This document shows, in pieces, positions 35,935 through 47,444 of a stretch of DNA of 64,000 nucleotides (position 1 is the stretch's first letter; each line of letters starts with the position of its first letter). The translations under genes were made by a program, and so were the position numbers. This DNA is from Agriotes lineatus (Eukaryota > Arthropoda > Insecta > Coleoptera > Elateridae). A model generated the notes under the pieces. The model was not told where the DNA came from. It ran no database searches and saw nothing but the letters and a program-made list of their open reading frames with translations. Location of the stretch: the NCBI GenBank assembly GCA_940337035.1, contig OW679203.1, forward strand, positions 26,111,495 to 26,175,494, read 5' to 3'.

Positions 35935-36310
35935 GATGGCATTGACAAAGAACATAACTTGCACGCAATGACGTAATGGCCATTAAATAATGTCACCCAA
36001 AAATTAAGCCTAAACTATTCGCTGAAAGCGATTTGACTACCTTAATTTCGTCGTATTTTACTGGTAAATATCCAGGTCTCGCACAACCAAAAACGGGAAA
36101 AACTACATACACCATTAAACTTAGCTGAAGCTGTCCAGTAGATAATAACCGGTACGGAGGGAGAAGCAAGAAGGGCTGCTGCGTCTAACGGACGGTGAAA
36201 AAGAGGTGGAGCAGTGCGATGTTCCTGAGTATCGACGGCGACAAAGAAGCGTTGCACATATTAACAATAAATCAACCTCCACGCAAATATATAATAAATT
36301 TAAGCTACCC
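35935..36310. repeat. Diverged dispersed repeat, copy 2
   Basis: Partner of 20095-20400. The longest shared run is GCCTAAACTATTCGCTGAAAG at ~36007. Confidence 0.65.
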
Positions 36311-38600
36311 CTATCATCAAACCCTATAGACAGGCATTGTCATAACGCCACAATAATCTAATAATGGTCTGATACCTGGGATATGCCGGATGGGTCGTAA
36401 GCTTAATGAAAATAGGAATTATCCCTTGTGATGGTATCAGATGGTCATCAAAATGGTCTAACTTAGATTATCTGGATTTTTATTTATAGAAACACTTAAA
36501 GCAATTGGTATACAGGGTTTAATGTAATGAATAAGCTCAATTACTTACCAGAATTTTGGATGCAACAAATTAAATGCGAAACTGATTCTAACCTAATAGC
36601 GTTGGCTACCAGTTACTTATTGCAGGAATAATAAAAACAAATTAATTCCAATATTACCAGAGAAATTCCAAGCTAATGGCTTCCACCTTAAATGCGCTCC
36701 AAACGATGCTGACGTTTTGATAATTGAAGCAGCACTCGCTAAACCTGCATGGAAAACAAACCAGCGAAGGTGGATATTATTAGTTTCGATTTTCTCTGAC
36801 AACAATGAAATTAATCTGGCTTTATTGTTGTTCTTAAACAGGAATTTATCGGCTCGTAGTTGCATCCACCGGCTCGTCAGAAAGATGATGACCTTGTCTT
36901 TATTGCATCGACTTTAGTCTTGTGCTGTTATTGCCATATGCATCGAAAACTAGAAAAATTCTCGAACGAAAATGTTTTTATAGAGCTAATGCATATTGTA
37001 TATAGTTACGAAGTTTTTTATTCGATGTTTTCTAACATTGATCGTTGCAAATGGATCAATTTTTACTGTTTTATTTTGATACTGGCTTACAGTTTTAAAA
37101 CCTAGATACGTAAAAATGGTTGCTCGTCCAGAACGAAGTTGCTTATCCTCTTTTACCCCATTGAATTCTTTGCCTCCTTGATAGCTCAGAGCCAGAGTTC
37201 TTATTCTATTAAGCATAGAGAAACCAGTCTAATAAAACACTTTACTTAGAATGACTTCTACAGCGAATCTTTACTAATCAGCTGAAGTCACAGGTTGCCG
37301 GGTCTACTGGAACCGAGCGCTCCGAGGCCTTCTGTCGCCAGAGCTTGCGGGGCTCTGAGCCCCTCCTGGGGCTGAGGTTTCTTTACCTGTAGGAAGCGTG
37401 ACTCACAACTCTTTCTGGTCGAATTATTGATGTTTTATAGAATCTAGTGCCTCTCTCTCTGCCGAAGAAACTTGATGGGAAACCTGGAACCTGCAACGCA
37501 CGAGTGACTGATGCCTGAATTAAATGAGGCAAGATGGCGACAAATCTACAATGTTATTTATACGTGCATGGGAAAATTTTACTTCGCTGCTTTTCCGAAT
37601 AATATCCTAATGTTCTCGGATTAAAAGAGATCAAGTCTTCTAAAAAATATAAATTTTAAAGCAGATTAAAACAGATTAAATTTGCATTTATTGCAACAAG
37701 TGTATGATAATTGGAGAGGAGTTATGGAATTAATTAATTTAATTGTAATCCAGCTCATGCTTTGAGTCCTCGCCGACGCATTTTTTCTGACTTTATTTTG
37801 TAATAATATCGCCATTTGCATTCCCTTCGGCGAAGACGATAATTATATCGATGGAGCCTGTGTTTTCGAAACATTTTCATGCAAAAACATAAATTTTAAT
37901 GCGTCTCATTATGCCCAGAAAAACGAAGCCGATGATAAGTTTAGTATGCACATAATTACTCGACGCTAAGCGATTCCAAGTTTTTAAATGGAAAACATTG
38001 TTAAGTAATTTGATATTCTCAATAAAATTTCATGGAATTAAGGGAAAGTTTTGAATTTAATTTCGCAACCTTTGACAACGCACTCGAAGTATGCAGAAAT
38101 TTTTAACTTAAAGCTAAGAATTTAACAGGTATTTATTTTTAATGGTCTTAAGTATTTTCTTCAAGTTTAAAGTAAAAATTAATATTAGTTAATACTATCA
38201 ACACGACCCTATTTGTTTCTCTCCAACAAGACAGCTTTAAAATTATACGTTGCTCAAATTACTGGTACTGGCATGATCGCTTTAAGATTGTGCTGCCAGT
38301 GTTTCTCATTTGCTCAGCGTTTTCTAGCGCAAACACTTCAAGAGGGTCTCGAAGCGAACATTATTGAAATAAATGCACAGTGAATCGAAGTCTGCAACTG
38401 CAAACTACATAACAAAGCCTTTGCTGCCGAATAAATTACCGAGTTTATCCTAAAGGAGATTTATGTCCGATTTAAATCCTGGAATACCTGTTTTTGTATT
38501 CGGAGGAAGTAATCTCTTTTAGTTTTGATTTATGTGTTGTGGAAACAATAAATGCGAACTACAGCAGCGTTATGTATTTGCTCCAAAGGTATTGGTTTAT
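36311..38600. other. Unassigned sequence with a short GC-rich hairpin cluster
   Basis: Nothing coding was recognised. At 37290-37400 a GC-rich patch contains GGGGCTCTGAGCCCC and related self-complementary words. It could form small hairpins but matches no known RNA. Confidence 0.4.
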
Positions 38601-38945
38601 CAAAATTGAATTTTACAAAATGTGACTTTATTGTTAGCCCTGGACAAAACATGCGAACAGCCCTTTTTGTATAAATAACTTTCATTGTTGTGGTCCCTTT
38701 GGCAAGTTCGAACCAACAGAATTTACATTGTATTTTAGAATTATTAATCCAATTGATTCTAATAAATTCGATATAAAATTAAATTTTACAAAATGTTTTA
38801 TTGTTGACACTGGACAAAGCATTGTCACAGTTATTTCTATATAAATAGGTTTCATTGTTGTGGTCTCTTTGACAAACTTAAACCAAAAGAGTTTACATTT
38901 TATTTTAGAAGTAGCAAACCAATTAATATTGATATAAATTTCAAT
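38601..38945. repeat. 173-bp tandem duplication
   Basis: Two head-to-tail copies have period 173 bp (TTTTACAAAATG at 38611 and 38784). Both keep TTCATTGTTGTGGTC, CTTTG.CAA.TT and TTTACAT..TATTTTAGAA. Similarity is roughly 75-80%. Non-coding. Confidence 0.85.
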
Positions 38946-40180
38946 ACTTTTGAGGCATATTGATTCGAGGTCATCATGCATAAATCTACAAGCGGCGGAT
39001 TTCCCCAAAAATCCCGTTACGCCCCGCCCCTTCGGTCTAAGCGTTGTAGTTCAGAAACATGACCCTGGCAGAAAGCGAGGCAATCAGCGGGCCCTTTCCT
39101 GTAGCATGTGGTCACACACTCTCGTTTGCAAACACAAAACCAGCCAAAATTCACAATAAGACATGCAAGCAAGAATAAATAAGCATTACCACATTTAGCA
39201 GTACTTGTTCGATATCATAATACTTACAGAGGGCTTTGCGGCCCTCGCGGCGTTCCCACATAAGCTCGGGTAGAGTATCTCGCTCATAAATAATTTTTAA
39301 GTGCACGGCCGACGATGTATCTGTAAAATTCGTCAAAATCAATGCTTACCGCATCTAGTGCCTATTAGCCGAATTCTAATTAGACCTATGAGATACAACT
39401 CATGTCAATGAGGTTACCGCTCAGGCAAAAAGCCGAAATCACAAGGCATTTGTGAGAAATGAGCATCCCTGGGTATCCAGATGCGATTTCTGGTTCACTA
39501 ATAATTTCTTATTAGGTCAATTATCAAGAATCATCTCGCGGCATGAGCGCTACTCCAAGCATATAATGCACTAAAGCGGTTCTCGGTGGGCACCAACCCA
39601 ACAACAAAATAATGAGCTAAGACAGTGTTCAACTCGGTTCCACAATCAAACTGCATACAGACTCCATTGAAAAGCTACTCAAGCATTAGTATCTATTGCT
39701 TAATCCACTCTAGTAGCCCACATAATACTAATTACCACAAGTAACACTTCAAAATCACATAAAAGCTCGCACAGTCGGTAGTATCAGGTTTCACATCTGT
39801 GATAGCAGTATATAAATAGCTAACATCCTACTCAAACGCCGAGAATTTTAAAAACAACCCCCGATCACTAAATTAACTTTGGGTTCGTTTTCATTCTAGA
39901 AATATTTGGAACGTATTATATTTCAGCAGTTAAATTAGTCAAAGGCTCATAATCTTATAAACGTTTTCAATGACACAAAAGTAAATATTACAACAATACA
40001 TACATTCGATGGCTGTCGCTACTGTGTTGTTGCGGCTCAAGGTCCGACAAACCCAGTGGCCTTCAAAAACGAGGTCGTCTCATACCCTTCCACAATGTAT
40101 TGTGCCTGAAAATGGAGAACGCTGCGGGGATTTGAAAAAGTAATCCTGAATCTCAATCCCAGATGCAGTTGTATTACTAA
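38946..40180. other. Unassigned sequence, nothing recognised
   Basis: No coding frame, repeat boundary or RNA was recognised. Confidence 0.45.
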
Positions 40181-41040
40181 AAACTAGCTGTTACCCGCGA
40201 CTTCGTTCTCGCGAGGTTCGTTATTTGTGTATTAAATAATGATTAATTACTTTCTGTCATCCCATCCCATCCCAACCCATCTTATCCCCGTCTTCGTCCC
40301 TGTCCCCGTCCCTTTCTCCGTGTCCGTCTCCGTACCGTCCCATCCCGTCCCCTCCCCTGTCATCCCATCCCATCCCTTCCCTTCCCTTTCCGTCCCGTTC
40401 CGTTCCGTTCCGCCCCGTCCCGTCTCGTCCCTTCCCGCCTCGTCCCGACCCTTCCCTTCTCTTCCCGTCCAGTCCCGTCTCGTCCCGTCCAGTCCCGTCC
40501 AATCCCGTCCCGTCCCGTCCCCTTCTATCCCATCCCTTCCTTTCCTTTTCCGTCCCGTCCCGCCCCGTCCCGTCCCGTCCCGTTCTTTCCCGTCCAGTCC
40601 AGTCCAGCCCCGTCCCGTCCCGTCCCATCCCGTCCCGTCCCTTATGACATATCTGCCGTCTTGGACTTAAAAATAATTCAATTTTCGCAATCAACGTCCC
40701 AAAAACCCTCAATAACGACACCCGTATCGTATTTTAGGCTTATTTACCCCATTTCACCCCCTAAGGGATTGATTTTCAGAAAATCACGAAATACGTGTTT
40801 GCTTATTTGTTTTTAGGAGTACTCCTACGAAGTTTCAACTCAAAATGTCTATTTAATATTATTTCTGCATACAAAATTGGAAACCCCATTTTACCCCTTT
40901 AGGGGTTGAATTTGGGTATATCCTTCCGTACTCCTTGTATACATCATAAAGGAAAGCTCTGTGCAAAATTTCAGCTTTCCAAGGGTTTGGTATGGGCGTT
41001 GATGAGTGGGTGAGTGAGTCAGGACTTTTAGTTTTATATA
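40181..41040. mobile_element. Interspersed insect repeat with expanded TCCCG tract
   Basis: The head CTAGCTGTTACCCGCGACTT, and a tail of the form GGCGTTGATGAGTGGGTGAG followed by TCAGGACTTTTAGTTTTATATA, are features I associate with a short non-autonomous repeat widespread in insect genomes. In between, the usual body lines are present (TACCCCATTTCACCCCCTAAGGG, CCATTTTACCCCTTTAGGGG, AAAATTTCAGCTTTCC). The class (SINE-like, LINE 3' end or Helitron-like) is not resolved from this copy. Confidence 0.55.
40257..40652. repeat. TCCCG/TCCCA pentanucleotide array
   Basis: About 395 bp of imperfect five-base repeats (TCCCG, TCCCA, TCCCT, TCCAG, TTCCG) lie inside the interspersed repeat. Both strands stay open for >140 codons only because the sequence lacks A/T-rich triplets. 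This is not a gene. The other strand is G-rich (GGGA runs) and could adopt G-quadruplex-like structure. Confidence 0.9.
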
Positions 41041-41044
41041 AAGT

Positions 41045-41457
41045 GAATTTATTTTAATGGTTAACATAGCAGTTTCGTTTCTATGCCTGCATTAAATCAT
41101 AAAGGTCACTTCCATAGTTACCAATGAAATCAATAGATTAGAGCGTTTATTTTACGAGTTAACATACGAATTTGAATTAGTTACTTGCTAATAAGAAACT
41201 TTCATTTTCTTACCGGAATGTAGGTATGCATTAAAAAGTAGATAAGTCAGAACAACTTGTGTGTTGTATCTTTCCTTTAGTGGTATACAACATTAGGATA
41301 ACTTTTGATTGTCTTTTTGACAGGTAATAATTCCTATGTGAAATCGTAAAATACACGCTCTAATCTATTGGTCACATTTATAACTATGGAAATGACCTGT
41401 ATGATTAAATGGTGGCATAGAAACGAAACTCTTATGTTAACTATTAAAATAAATTTC
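41045..41457. mobile_element. Foldback MITE, 413 bp
   Basis: Inverted arms of ~113 bp lie at 41045-41157 and 41347-41457. They run from AATTTATTTTAAT.GTTAAC at the tips through TTTCGTTTCTATGCC, AATCATA.AGGTCA.TTCC and ATAGATTAGAGCGT at the inner edge. The unpaired centre is ~190 bp and non-coding. It directly abuts the preceding interspersed repeat. No target duplication is evident. Confidence 0.85.
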
Positions 41458-43554
41458 ATGTATATAGATAAGTGCAGCATAGGCTAGATGCCATTTTTCA
41501 AAAGTGGAGGGATTCAAAACTTGCTCTGTAACTTTCGGAGTCCATTCCAATTCGAATTTGTTTTGAACTTCAAGTAATTTCAGTAAATAATTAAAACACA
41601 TTTTATAGGTTTTTACTTTGTTCTTAATTTTTTCGTAAATGAAGCGTCTCTGCGAAAACGTACAATTTTTTCCCATCCTATTGGATGTGAAACATAATCT
41701 TTTTCGGTGTATCCGGCTACACAATGCCATATATAATAATTTTTAACCAATTTGTTGCACTTGTAGTATAACATTATGAATTAAGTTAATTGTTAAACTG
41801 ACACTAGTAATATCAGCTATCGCAGGTTTTCAGTATCATCCACAAAATGACCCTCAATAATATGTGGTGTAAGACGTACTACCAACATTTAACTGGGCCT
41901 GCAAGTGGCGACTGATGAGATGACCTGCTTTTTGCAGGCTACAGAGATTGACGGACCATGGTTGCGACTCAAGTTGGCGGTGCAACTTGCTGTACTTATT
42001 GCACACAAAAGACAAAGGGGCAGCATATGCTGATCAAGGAGATTATAAATGCAGTAAAAAATTAAATGCATAAACACATGAAGTTAAATGGATAAACTAG
42101 GTGGTTTAAGAATTAAGGCGTAAATATCATTATTAAAAAAAATAAGCTCTTGCGGAGCCTCATAGGAGGCGTTTGCACTACGTCACAACGCAAGATACGA
42201 CGAGATCAAATGTACCAACTATTGCAACCTACCTTAGAAGGCTCACATAACTCCGACTAGCTCAATCTTCGGCTTGCGATACGGGTATGATAAATGTGGG
42301 ATTTTTTGTTTGCTTCACTTTCGCATAAAGGTTTTAGGTTCACTAAGAAAGAAGTATTGGGCGCCAACAACTTTATTAAATTGTAATTTTTTTTCTATAA
42401 TATTTATATATACAATCAATCATATAATTTATGGATTACGTTAATGGTTAATTATAAGTTTAATATAATAAAGGTTTATCCACTACGGCATTTCATATAT
42501 GGTACTTTATACTGAAGTATCGAATTAGAGTTCATATCTTTAATTTAAGTTAATTAATCAATCAGGAGTTTTATAGAAAGGTTCTCCTTGTTTTTCTGAA
42601 GTTCGGCACATTATGTAAGATAAATTTAAAGAGCTCTTTATACCCTTTTAACCTATTCCTATTCACAATGAAAGCTGTTACATAATTTATCGGCTAACAC
42701 AAGTCATATTTCTAAAGTATAAGAAATGCCTATTATTTGACAGATACCTGCGCTGTAACATTAAACCTCAACTAACATTTACAACTATAACCTGGTGGCT
42801 ATTTATTTGGTTCCTTTTAGCCTTGTTACTGAAAAGGTAATTAAATCTTCTTATTACATTATTATGAAGTTACTGACGGTAGATTTCATATGTACATTTT
42901 AAACCTGTAACCTGACATATTTTGGGTTTTGACTGAACTGAATAGTTTATATAAATTTTCTGCGGTTTAGGTCTAACCTAACTAGCGATCCTATGCTGCC
43001 AGTAACTGTTGTCTTGCCCATCGAGTTGAACTCTACTTAATAGAAAACAACCCCATGGCCAGACTATTGAAGCGGCTTTTTGGATAAGGAGTTCTTAAAG
43101 ATGGTTTAACTTGTCTTCTATTTCCGTTTCCGTTTTTTATTCAATACAGGAAGTGGTTTTCTCTTTTATTTTTAATTTAAAAATTCTCAAATTAGCCTTT
43201 CATTTGAAATGAAAACACTGGATGAAGACTATGCAACCTGTATTTCTCCCAAGTACTTTAAATTGTCTAACTTTTAGGTTTTGTGATAATTCAGATTTAT
43301 TATATTTTAGTAGCTAGACTGTGGAATGCTACACAAAGTCAAATTACCGCATATATAAGCAAAGGTAAAGTTTGATCAATCCTAAATGGATGCAATCGAA
43401 TACAGCAATATAGTCTTAAACAAAATAAACACAAGTTAAAATTCAGGACGAATTTGAAAAATTCAGCCCTAGTCATAAAAACACAAAATTACTAAAATAG
43501 CTACATGTACAACCCAATATTTGTTCTCTTGGCGTTTGTTAAATGTGTCCTGTG
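41458..43554. other. Unassigned AT-rich sequence, nothing recognised
   Basis: No coding frame, repeat boundary or RNA was recognised. Confidence 0.45.
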
Positions 43555-43564
43555 CAGATTACAG
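43555..43564. repeat. Target-site duplication, left copy
   Basis: CAGATTACAG, identical to 46352-46361. Confidence 0.85.
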
Positions 43565-43931
43565 CGAAGCCGGACAACTCGGCGCCGCCATCTCGGCGCA
43601 GGGCCAGCTCGGCGCCGGGACAACTCGGCGCGGAGCCATCTCGGCGCCAGCCAACTCGGCGTGAGGCCATCTCGGCGCCGAATTCAAATTTGCAAACTAC
43701 ATTGTGCACTACGTAAGAAAATTATTATCAAAAAATAATAAATAAAGTGATCACCAAAAAGCTGTCGTCAAATAAAAAAAATTATTGAGAATTTCGTGGA
43801 AAATCAAACACTGACGACCAGAGGTGGTTGCAAAGTGATTACAAATGAGCCAAACAAAAGTTGTCACATGACTTCCGTTATCAGTAAAATTTTACGTTTT
43901 TTTTTAAATAATTACGAAGCATGTATTTACT
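43565..43931. repeat. Left TIR with GGCGCC palindrome array
   Basis: The first ~110 bp carry about seven short units of the type ACTCGGCGCC..CCATCTCGGCGCC, each with a self-complementary GGCGCC or near-match core. The remainder is ordinary AT-rich sequence. It pairs with 45959-46351, which has about two more palindrome units. Confidence 0.85.
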
Positions 43932-44083
43932 AGTCACACGCCGCGGTAAACTGACCTTTATAGCTATCCTACGCACCTGTTAGTTTTTGTTGACGTTTAC
44001 AGCGCCTCTGGTGTTTGCAGGCGCAATTAAACCAACGAGGGACAATCCTCTATATAATAAAGGAGAACGATCCAGACGTGTGT

Positions 44084-44524
44084 CCCGAGGGCCCCCTTGG
44101 AGAGGGACAGAACCCCGAGGACCCCCTTAGAGATGGGCGGAGCCCAAGGGCCTCCTTGGAGAGGGGCGGAGCCCCAAGGGCCCCTTGGAGAGAAGCGGGG
44201 CCCTGAAGGACCCCTTGGAGAGGAGCGGAGCCCCAACTGCCCGCTTGAAAATGGGAGAAGCCTCGAGGGCTCTCTTGGAGAGGGGAGGAGCCCCAAAGAT
44301 CTTCTTAGAGATGGGCTTAGCCCCGAGGGCCGCTTTGGAGAGGGCGAAGCCCCTAGAGCCCCCTTGAAGAGGGGCGGATCCCCGAGGGTTCCCTTGGAGA
44401 GGGGCGGAGCCCTGAGTGCCGCTTGAAGAAGGGCGAAGCCCCAAGGTCCCCCTTGGAAAGGGGCGGAACCCCAGAGGCCCCTTTGAAGATGGACGAAACC
44501 CCAAAAGCCCCCTTGGAGATGGGC
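44084..44524. repeat. 30-bp minisatellite, ~15 units
   Basis: Units of 29-30 bp follow the pattern CCGAGGGCCCCCTTGGAGAGG then GGCGGAGCC, repeated about 15 times with substitutions. As 30 bp is ten codons, long frames stay open on both strands (up to 173 codons on the minus strand). These Gly/Pro/Leu-rich translations are repeat artefacts. Confidence 0.9.
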
Positions 44525-44811
44525 CAACGTAATAGCGCGCAGCCCCATTTATTATAAAAACACAACTCCCCTAGTTTTTGTTGAAAAGTAAAAAACACCG
44601 TAGTGCGGGAAAAGTAACTTTCGGGAATGACCGGGAAATATGAATTTTGAAGTCATGAGTACAAAATAGTATATTATGTTATTAGGTAGTACAGCCGAGC
44701 CACATAAAGATACTTTTGCTCCGAATAACATTTAGTATTTTTTCTTCAAACGTTTTTATAACAAATTATTTACAACTTTGTGAACAAAATTCGAAGAAAA
44801 TTACTTGATCT

Positions 44812-44874
44812 CGTCAGCGGCAGATAATAACTTTATCTGCCGCTGACGAGCGGCAGATAATATTATCTGCCGCT
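44812..44874. repeat. Double hairpin of one shared stem sequence
   Basis: CGTCAGCGGCAGATAA, a 5-base loop and its perfect complement form a 16-bp stem. They are followed at once by AGCGGCAGATAA, a 2-base gap and its perfect complement, a 12-bp stem of the same sequence. The four arms can pair in alternative ways. The hairpins lie close to the middle of the Mutator-like element. Confidence 0.9.
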
Positions 44875-45114
44875 CGGCAATAAAGTGACAGTTTAGAATC
44901 ATCAATCCAGCAGTATAATGCCATATTTTACTGCCGTTTGAAGAAAAAATAGTTTTTTTGAAAACTTTCAAGGCATATTTGATTTTTCAAAACTGAAATG
45001 CTGTTAGAAATTCGCCTTTAACCAAGCAGGGCTGAACCCCAAAAAATGAAAATTTAAATCGAGAATTTTTTACCTTTTACAAGAGTCGTTTCACCTATCC
45101 GGGGACACACTGTA

Positions 45115-45680
45115 TATACAGGGTAATTTTTAAGTTGATTCTTTTCTTTTGCCATGATATAAAGCTAAAAAAAGTAAGCCATTTACCACTTTTGCGAAAT
45201 AGCAAAACTAACGGAGGTACAAGGTGTTAAAGTTTCAAAGTATGAACTAAAATTACTTAACGAAAATTAAACTAAACTTAATCTAACTTAAATGATCAAA
45301 ATTATCAGCATTCGCTTCTACACACACATTCCGCGTATAAGAGCGATGCGGCAGCGTCATTTTGACGACACTCCCAGTAAATAATAAGCATATTCACTCA
45401 TTCGTTATTTTCATAAACATGAGCCATTATTGCAGCTATAACATTAAGAAAATTACAATGGAAAACTAGTTGACAGATCATTGCTTGACAACAGAGATAA
45501 ACAAAAATAAAATTGTCCAGCCGCCTTTGCGCCATACTTTAGTTTTTAATTTGAAACTTTAACACCTTGTACCTCTGTTAGTTTTGATATTTCGGAAAAA
45601 TGGTGAATAAAAAAATACTTATTTTTTTAGCTTTATTTCCTGGTAAACGGAAAGAATCAACTTAAAAATCACCCTGTATA
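45115..45680. mobile_element. Nested MITE with TATACAGGGT ends, 566 bp
   Basis: Inverted arms of ~140 bp (45115-45255 and 45541-45680) start TATACAGGGT and contain TTTTTAAGTTGATTC, AGCTAAAAAAA and CACCTTGTACCTC. TA dinucleotides flank both tips, consistent with a TA target. Ends of the TATACAGGGTG type are common on insect MITEs. It lies wholly inside the Mutator-like element, so it inserted later. Confidence 0.8.
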
Positions 45681-45683
45681 TAA

Positions 45684-45708
45684 ATATATATATATATATA
45701 TATATAAA
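45684..45708. repeat. TA dinucleotide microsatellite
   Basis: About 12 TA units lie directly beside the right end of the nested MITE, consistent with its TA-rich target site. Confidence 0.9.
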
Positions 45709-45958
45709 AATATTGGTAATGTTTACATTTCACTTTATACAGGATGACAGCTTGTCCGACAACCTATTTAGCCCGTATTAAATATATTGAGTGATTTTTA
45801 CTTAGTTAAAAGTGGCGTTTTTCGTTGTGTAAATTCAAAAAGTACAATTTTTCGGAAAGATTTTCATACGATTTTTACTATGTGTTAGTTTTAGCTAACT
45901 CAACAATGTCAAGGCCAGAAAACAACTTTGTTTCGTAAATGTTGTCCTTATCTTGGGT

Positions 45959-46351
45959 AGTAAATTCATTTTTCGTAATTATTTTTAAAAAATGTTGAAT
46001 TTTACTGATAACGGAAGTCACGTGACAACTTTTGTTTGGCCCATTTGTAATCACTTTGCAATTACCTCTGGTCGTTAGTGTTTGATTTTCCAAGAAATTC
46101 TAAATATTTTATTTCATTTGATGCCAGCTTTTTAGCGATCACTTTATTTATTATTTGTTTATAATAATTTTCTTACGTAGTGCACACTGTAGTTTGCGAA
46201 TTTAAATTCGGCGCCGAGATGGCCTCGCGCCGAGTTGGCTGGCGCCGAGATGGCTCCGCGCCGAGTTGTCCCGGCGCCGAGCTGGCCCCGCGCCGAGATG
46301 GCGGCGCCGAAGTGGCGGCGCCGAGATGGCGGCGCCGAGTTGTCCTAGACC
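45959..46351. repeat. Right TIR with GGCGCC palindrome array
   Basis: Inverted partner of 43565-43931. The extra palindrome units near the tip show that the array changes copy number independently of the rest of the TIR. Confidence 0.85.
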
Positions 46352-46361
46352 CAGATTACAG
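46352..46361. repeat. Target-site duplication, right copy
   Basis: CAGATTACAG, identical to 43555-43564. Confidence 0.85.
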
Positions 46362-47440
46362 GCACCTTAACAAACAGTAGGGCAATGCTTCATCAGAAAC
46401 AGGGCTTGCCGGGAGTGTGGTTAAAACCTATGCCTCCAGGGGAGGCATCAATACTGGAAAATTTTATTAGTTTTATAACAAGAGAAGTACAATAGCAAAA
46501 GCGGCTGAAAATACAGCGCAAATCAAAGACATGCACCTCGAACCAAAAAGAAACACGCAAGAAGGCCCCATAAAATTTACACCAAATTTACGCTACTTAA
46601 CGCAAACTTCAGCAAACACGAACGGCTAGTACGTCATTTTGACGAATAAAAAACGCATAAACGGCCATCCCAAACCAAAATCCACTTTAAAGGCACAACC
46701 ACAAGAAGTTATTCTAAATTTCTAGCACCAGGTAAGCGAGAGAATGTCAAAACTACTTCATGAAAATCGACAACGCACACTGGACTAAAGCGAAGCGAAA
46801 AAAATCCTTAAGTATTAACCGATTGCAAAATTGTAATGTCCTAGAAAATGTTGATTTAATCCCTGCAAAGGGCGCCATTCAATTACTTTTGCTTCGGGTA
46901 AACTCGAATTCCCAACATTTACTCAAATGTGCAAACACAGAAATAACAAAATAATATAGAAATAAATTTTGTATTGTATTTAAATAATTACAAAATAAGT
47001 TAAAAGTTAAAGTTCAGTGCTTCTGGACGATCTGCAACCCAATGTGCGCATGTGCTCCATCGGTTGTTGTCTTTGGATGGACTCAAAGTAGGTTGGGTGG
47101 CCCGTAATTGCAACGCACAGCGTTCTCGAACGTCGTTTATGAAACAGATTATATCCTATGTCCGTATCGGGGCCAAAACGGCTGCGTTTACGTGTTGCGG
47201 TCTGGAGTTTTCTTGTAACTAAGTGAATACATAGCTGGTAGTTATCTGGAGTCGTAAATTAAACCGGGCAGATACCGGCAAATCTCTGGAAGTTAAATTT
47301 TAATCACCCAGGGCGATGGAAACCAGAAACGTTACGGCGAGGCAGGTGCGTGGGACGTGCCTTTGGTCACGCCGTTGGACGGAAAATCTCTAATTTACAG
47401 GTAAGGTGGGATTTAGGTTTAGTTTGGAAGCTGGGGATCG
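46362..47440. other. Unassigned sequence, nothing recognised
   Basis: No gene was recognised. From ~47020 the DNA becomes CG-containing and more balanced, leading into the degenerate tandem repeats at 47445. Confidence 0.4.
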
Positions 47441-47444
47441 ATAG

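Larger units (their letters stand above)
43565..46351. mobile_element. Mutator-like non-autonomous transposon, 2.8 kb
   Basis: A perfect 10-bp direct repeat, CAGATTACAG, flanks the element (43555-43564 and 46352-46361). Inside it, inverted repeats of ~370-390 bp run from GGACAACTCGGCGCC, through arrays of GGCGCC palindromes, then CAAACTACA.TGTGCACTAC, GTGATCRC-type sequence, ATCAAACACT.ACGACCAG, and CTTCCGTTATCAGTAAAATT. Long TIRs plus a 9-10 bp duplication are the hallmark of Mutator-like elements (MULEs). No transposase frame exists, so it is non-autonomous. The outermost ~7 bp of the two ends do not match (CGAAGCC versus GGGTCTA). The interior is a mosaic of a minisatellite, a double hairpin and a nested MITE. 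Confidence 0.8.

Noticed and set aside
40239..40721. 143-codon plus and 154-codon minus frames
   Set aside because: Translations of the TCCCG array (Pro/Ser/Arg on one strand, Gly/Arg/Asp/Thr on the other). The array lacks stop triplets by composition.
44027..44548. 173-codon minus frame and 109-codon plus frame, Gly/Pro/Leu-rich
   Set aside because: They lie wholly in the 30-bp minisatellite. A unit of ten codons keeps frames open on both strands, and the translations simply repeat the unit.
45878..46093. 71-codon minus frame starting in the right MULE TIR
   Set aside because: The equivalent position in the left TIR lacks the start codon. The frame has no transposase motif, so it is probably chance.
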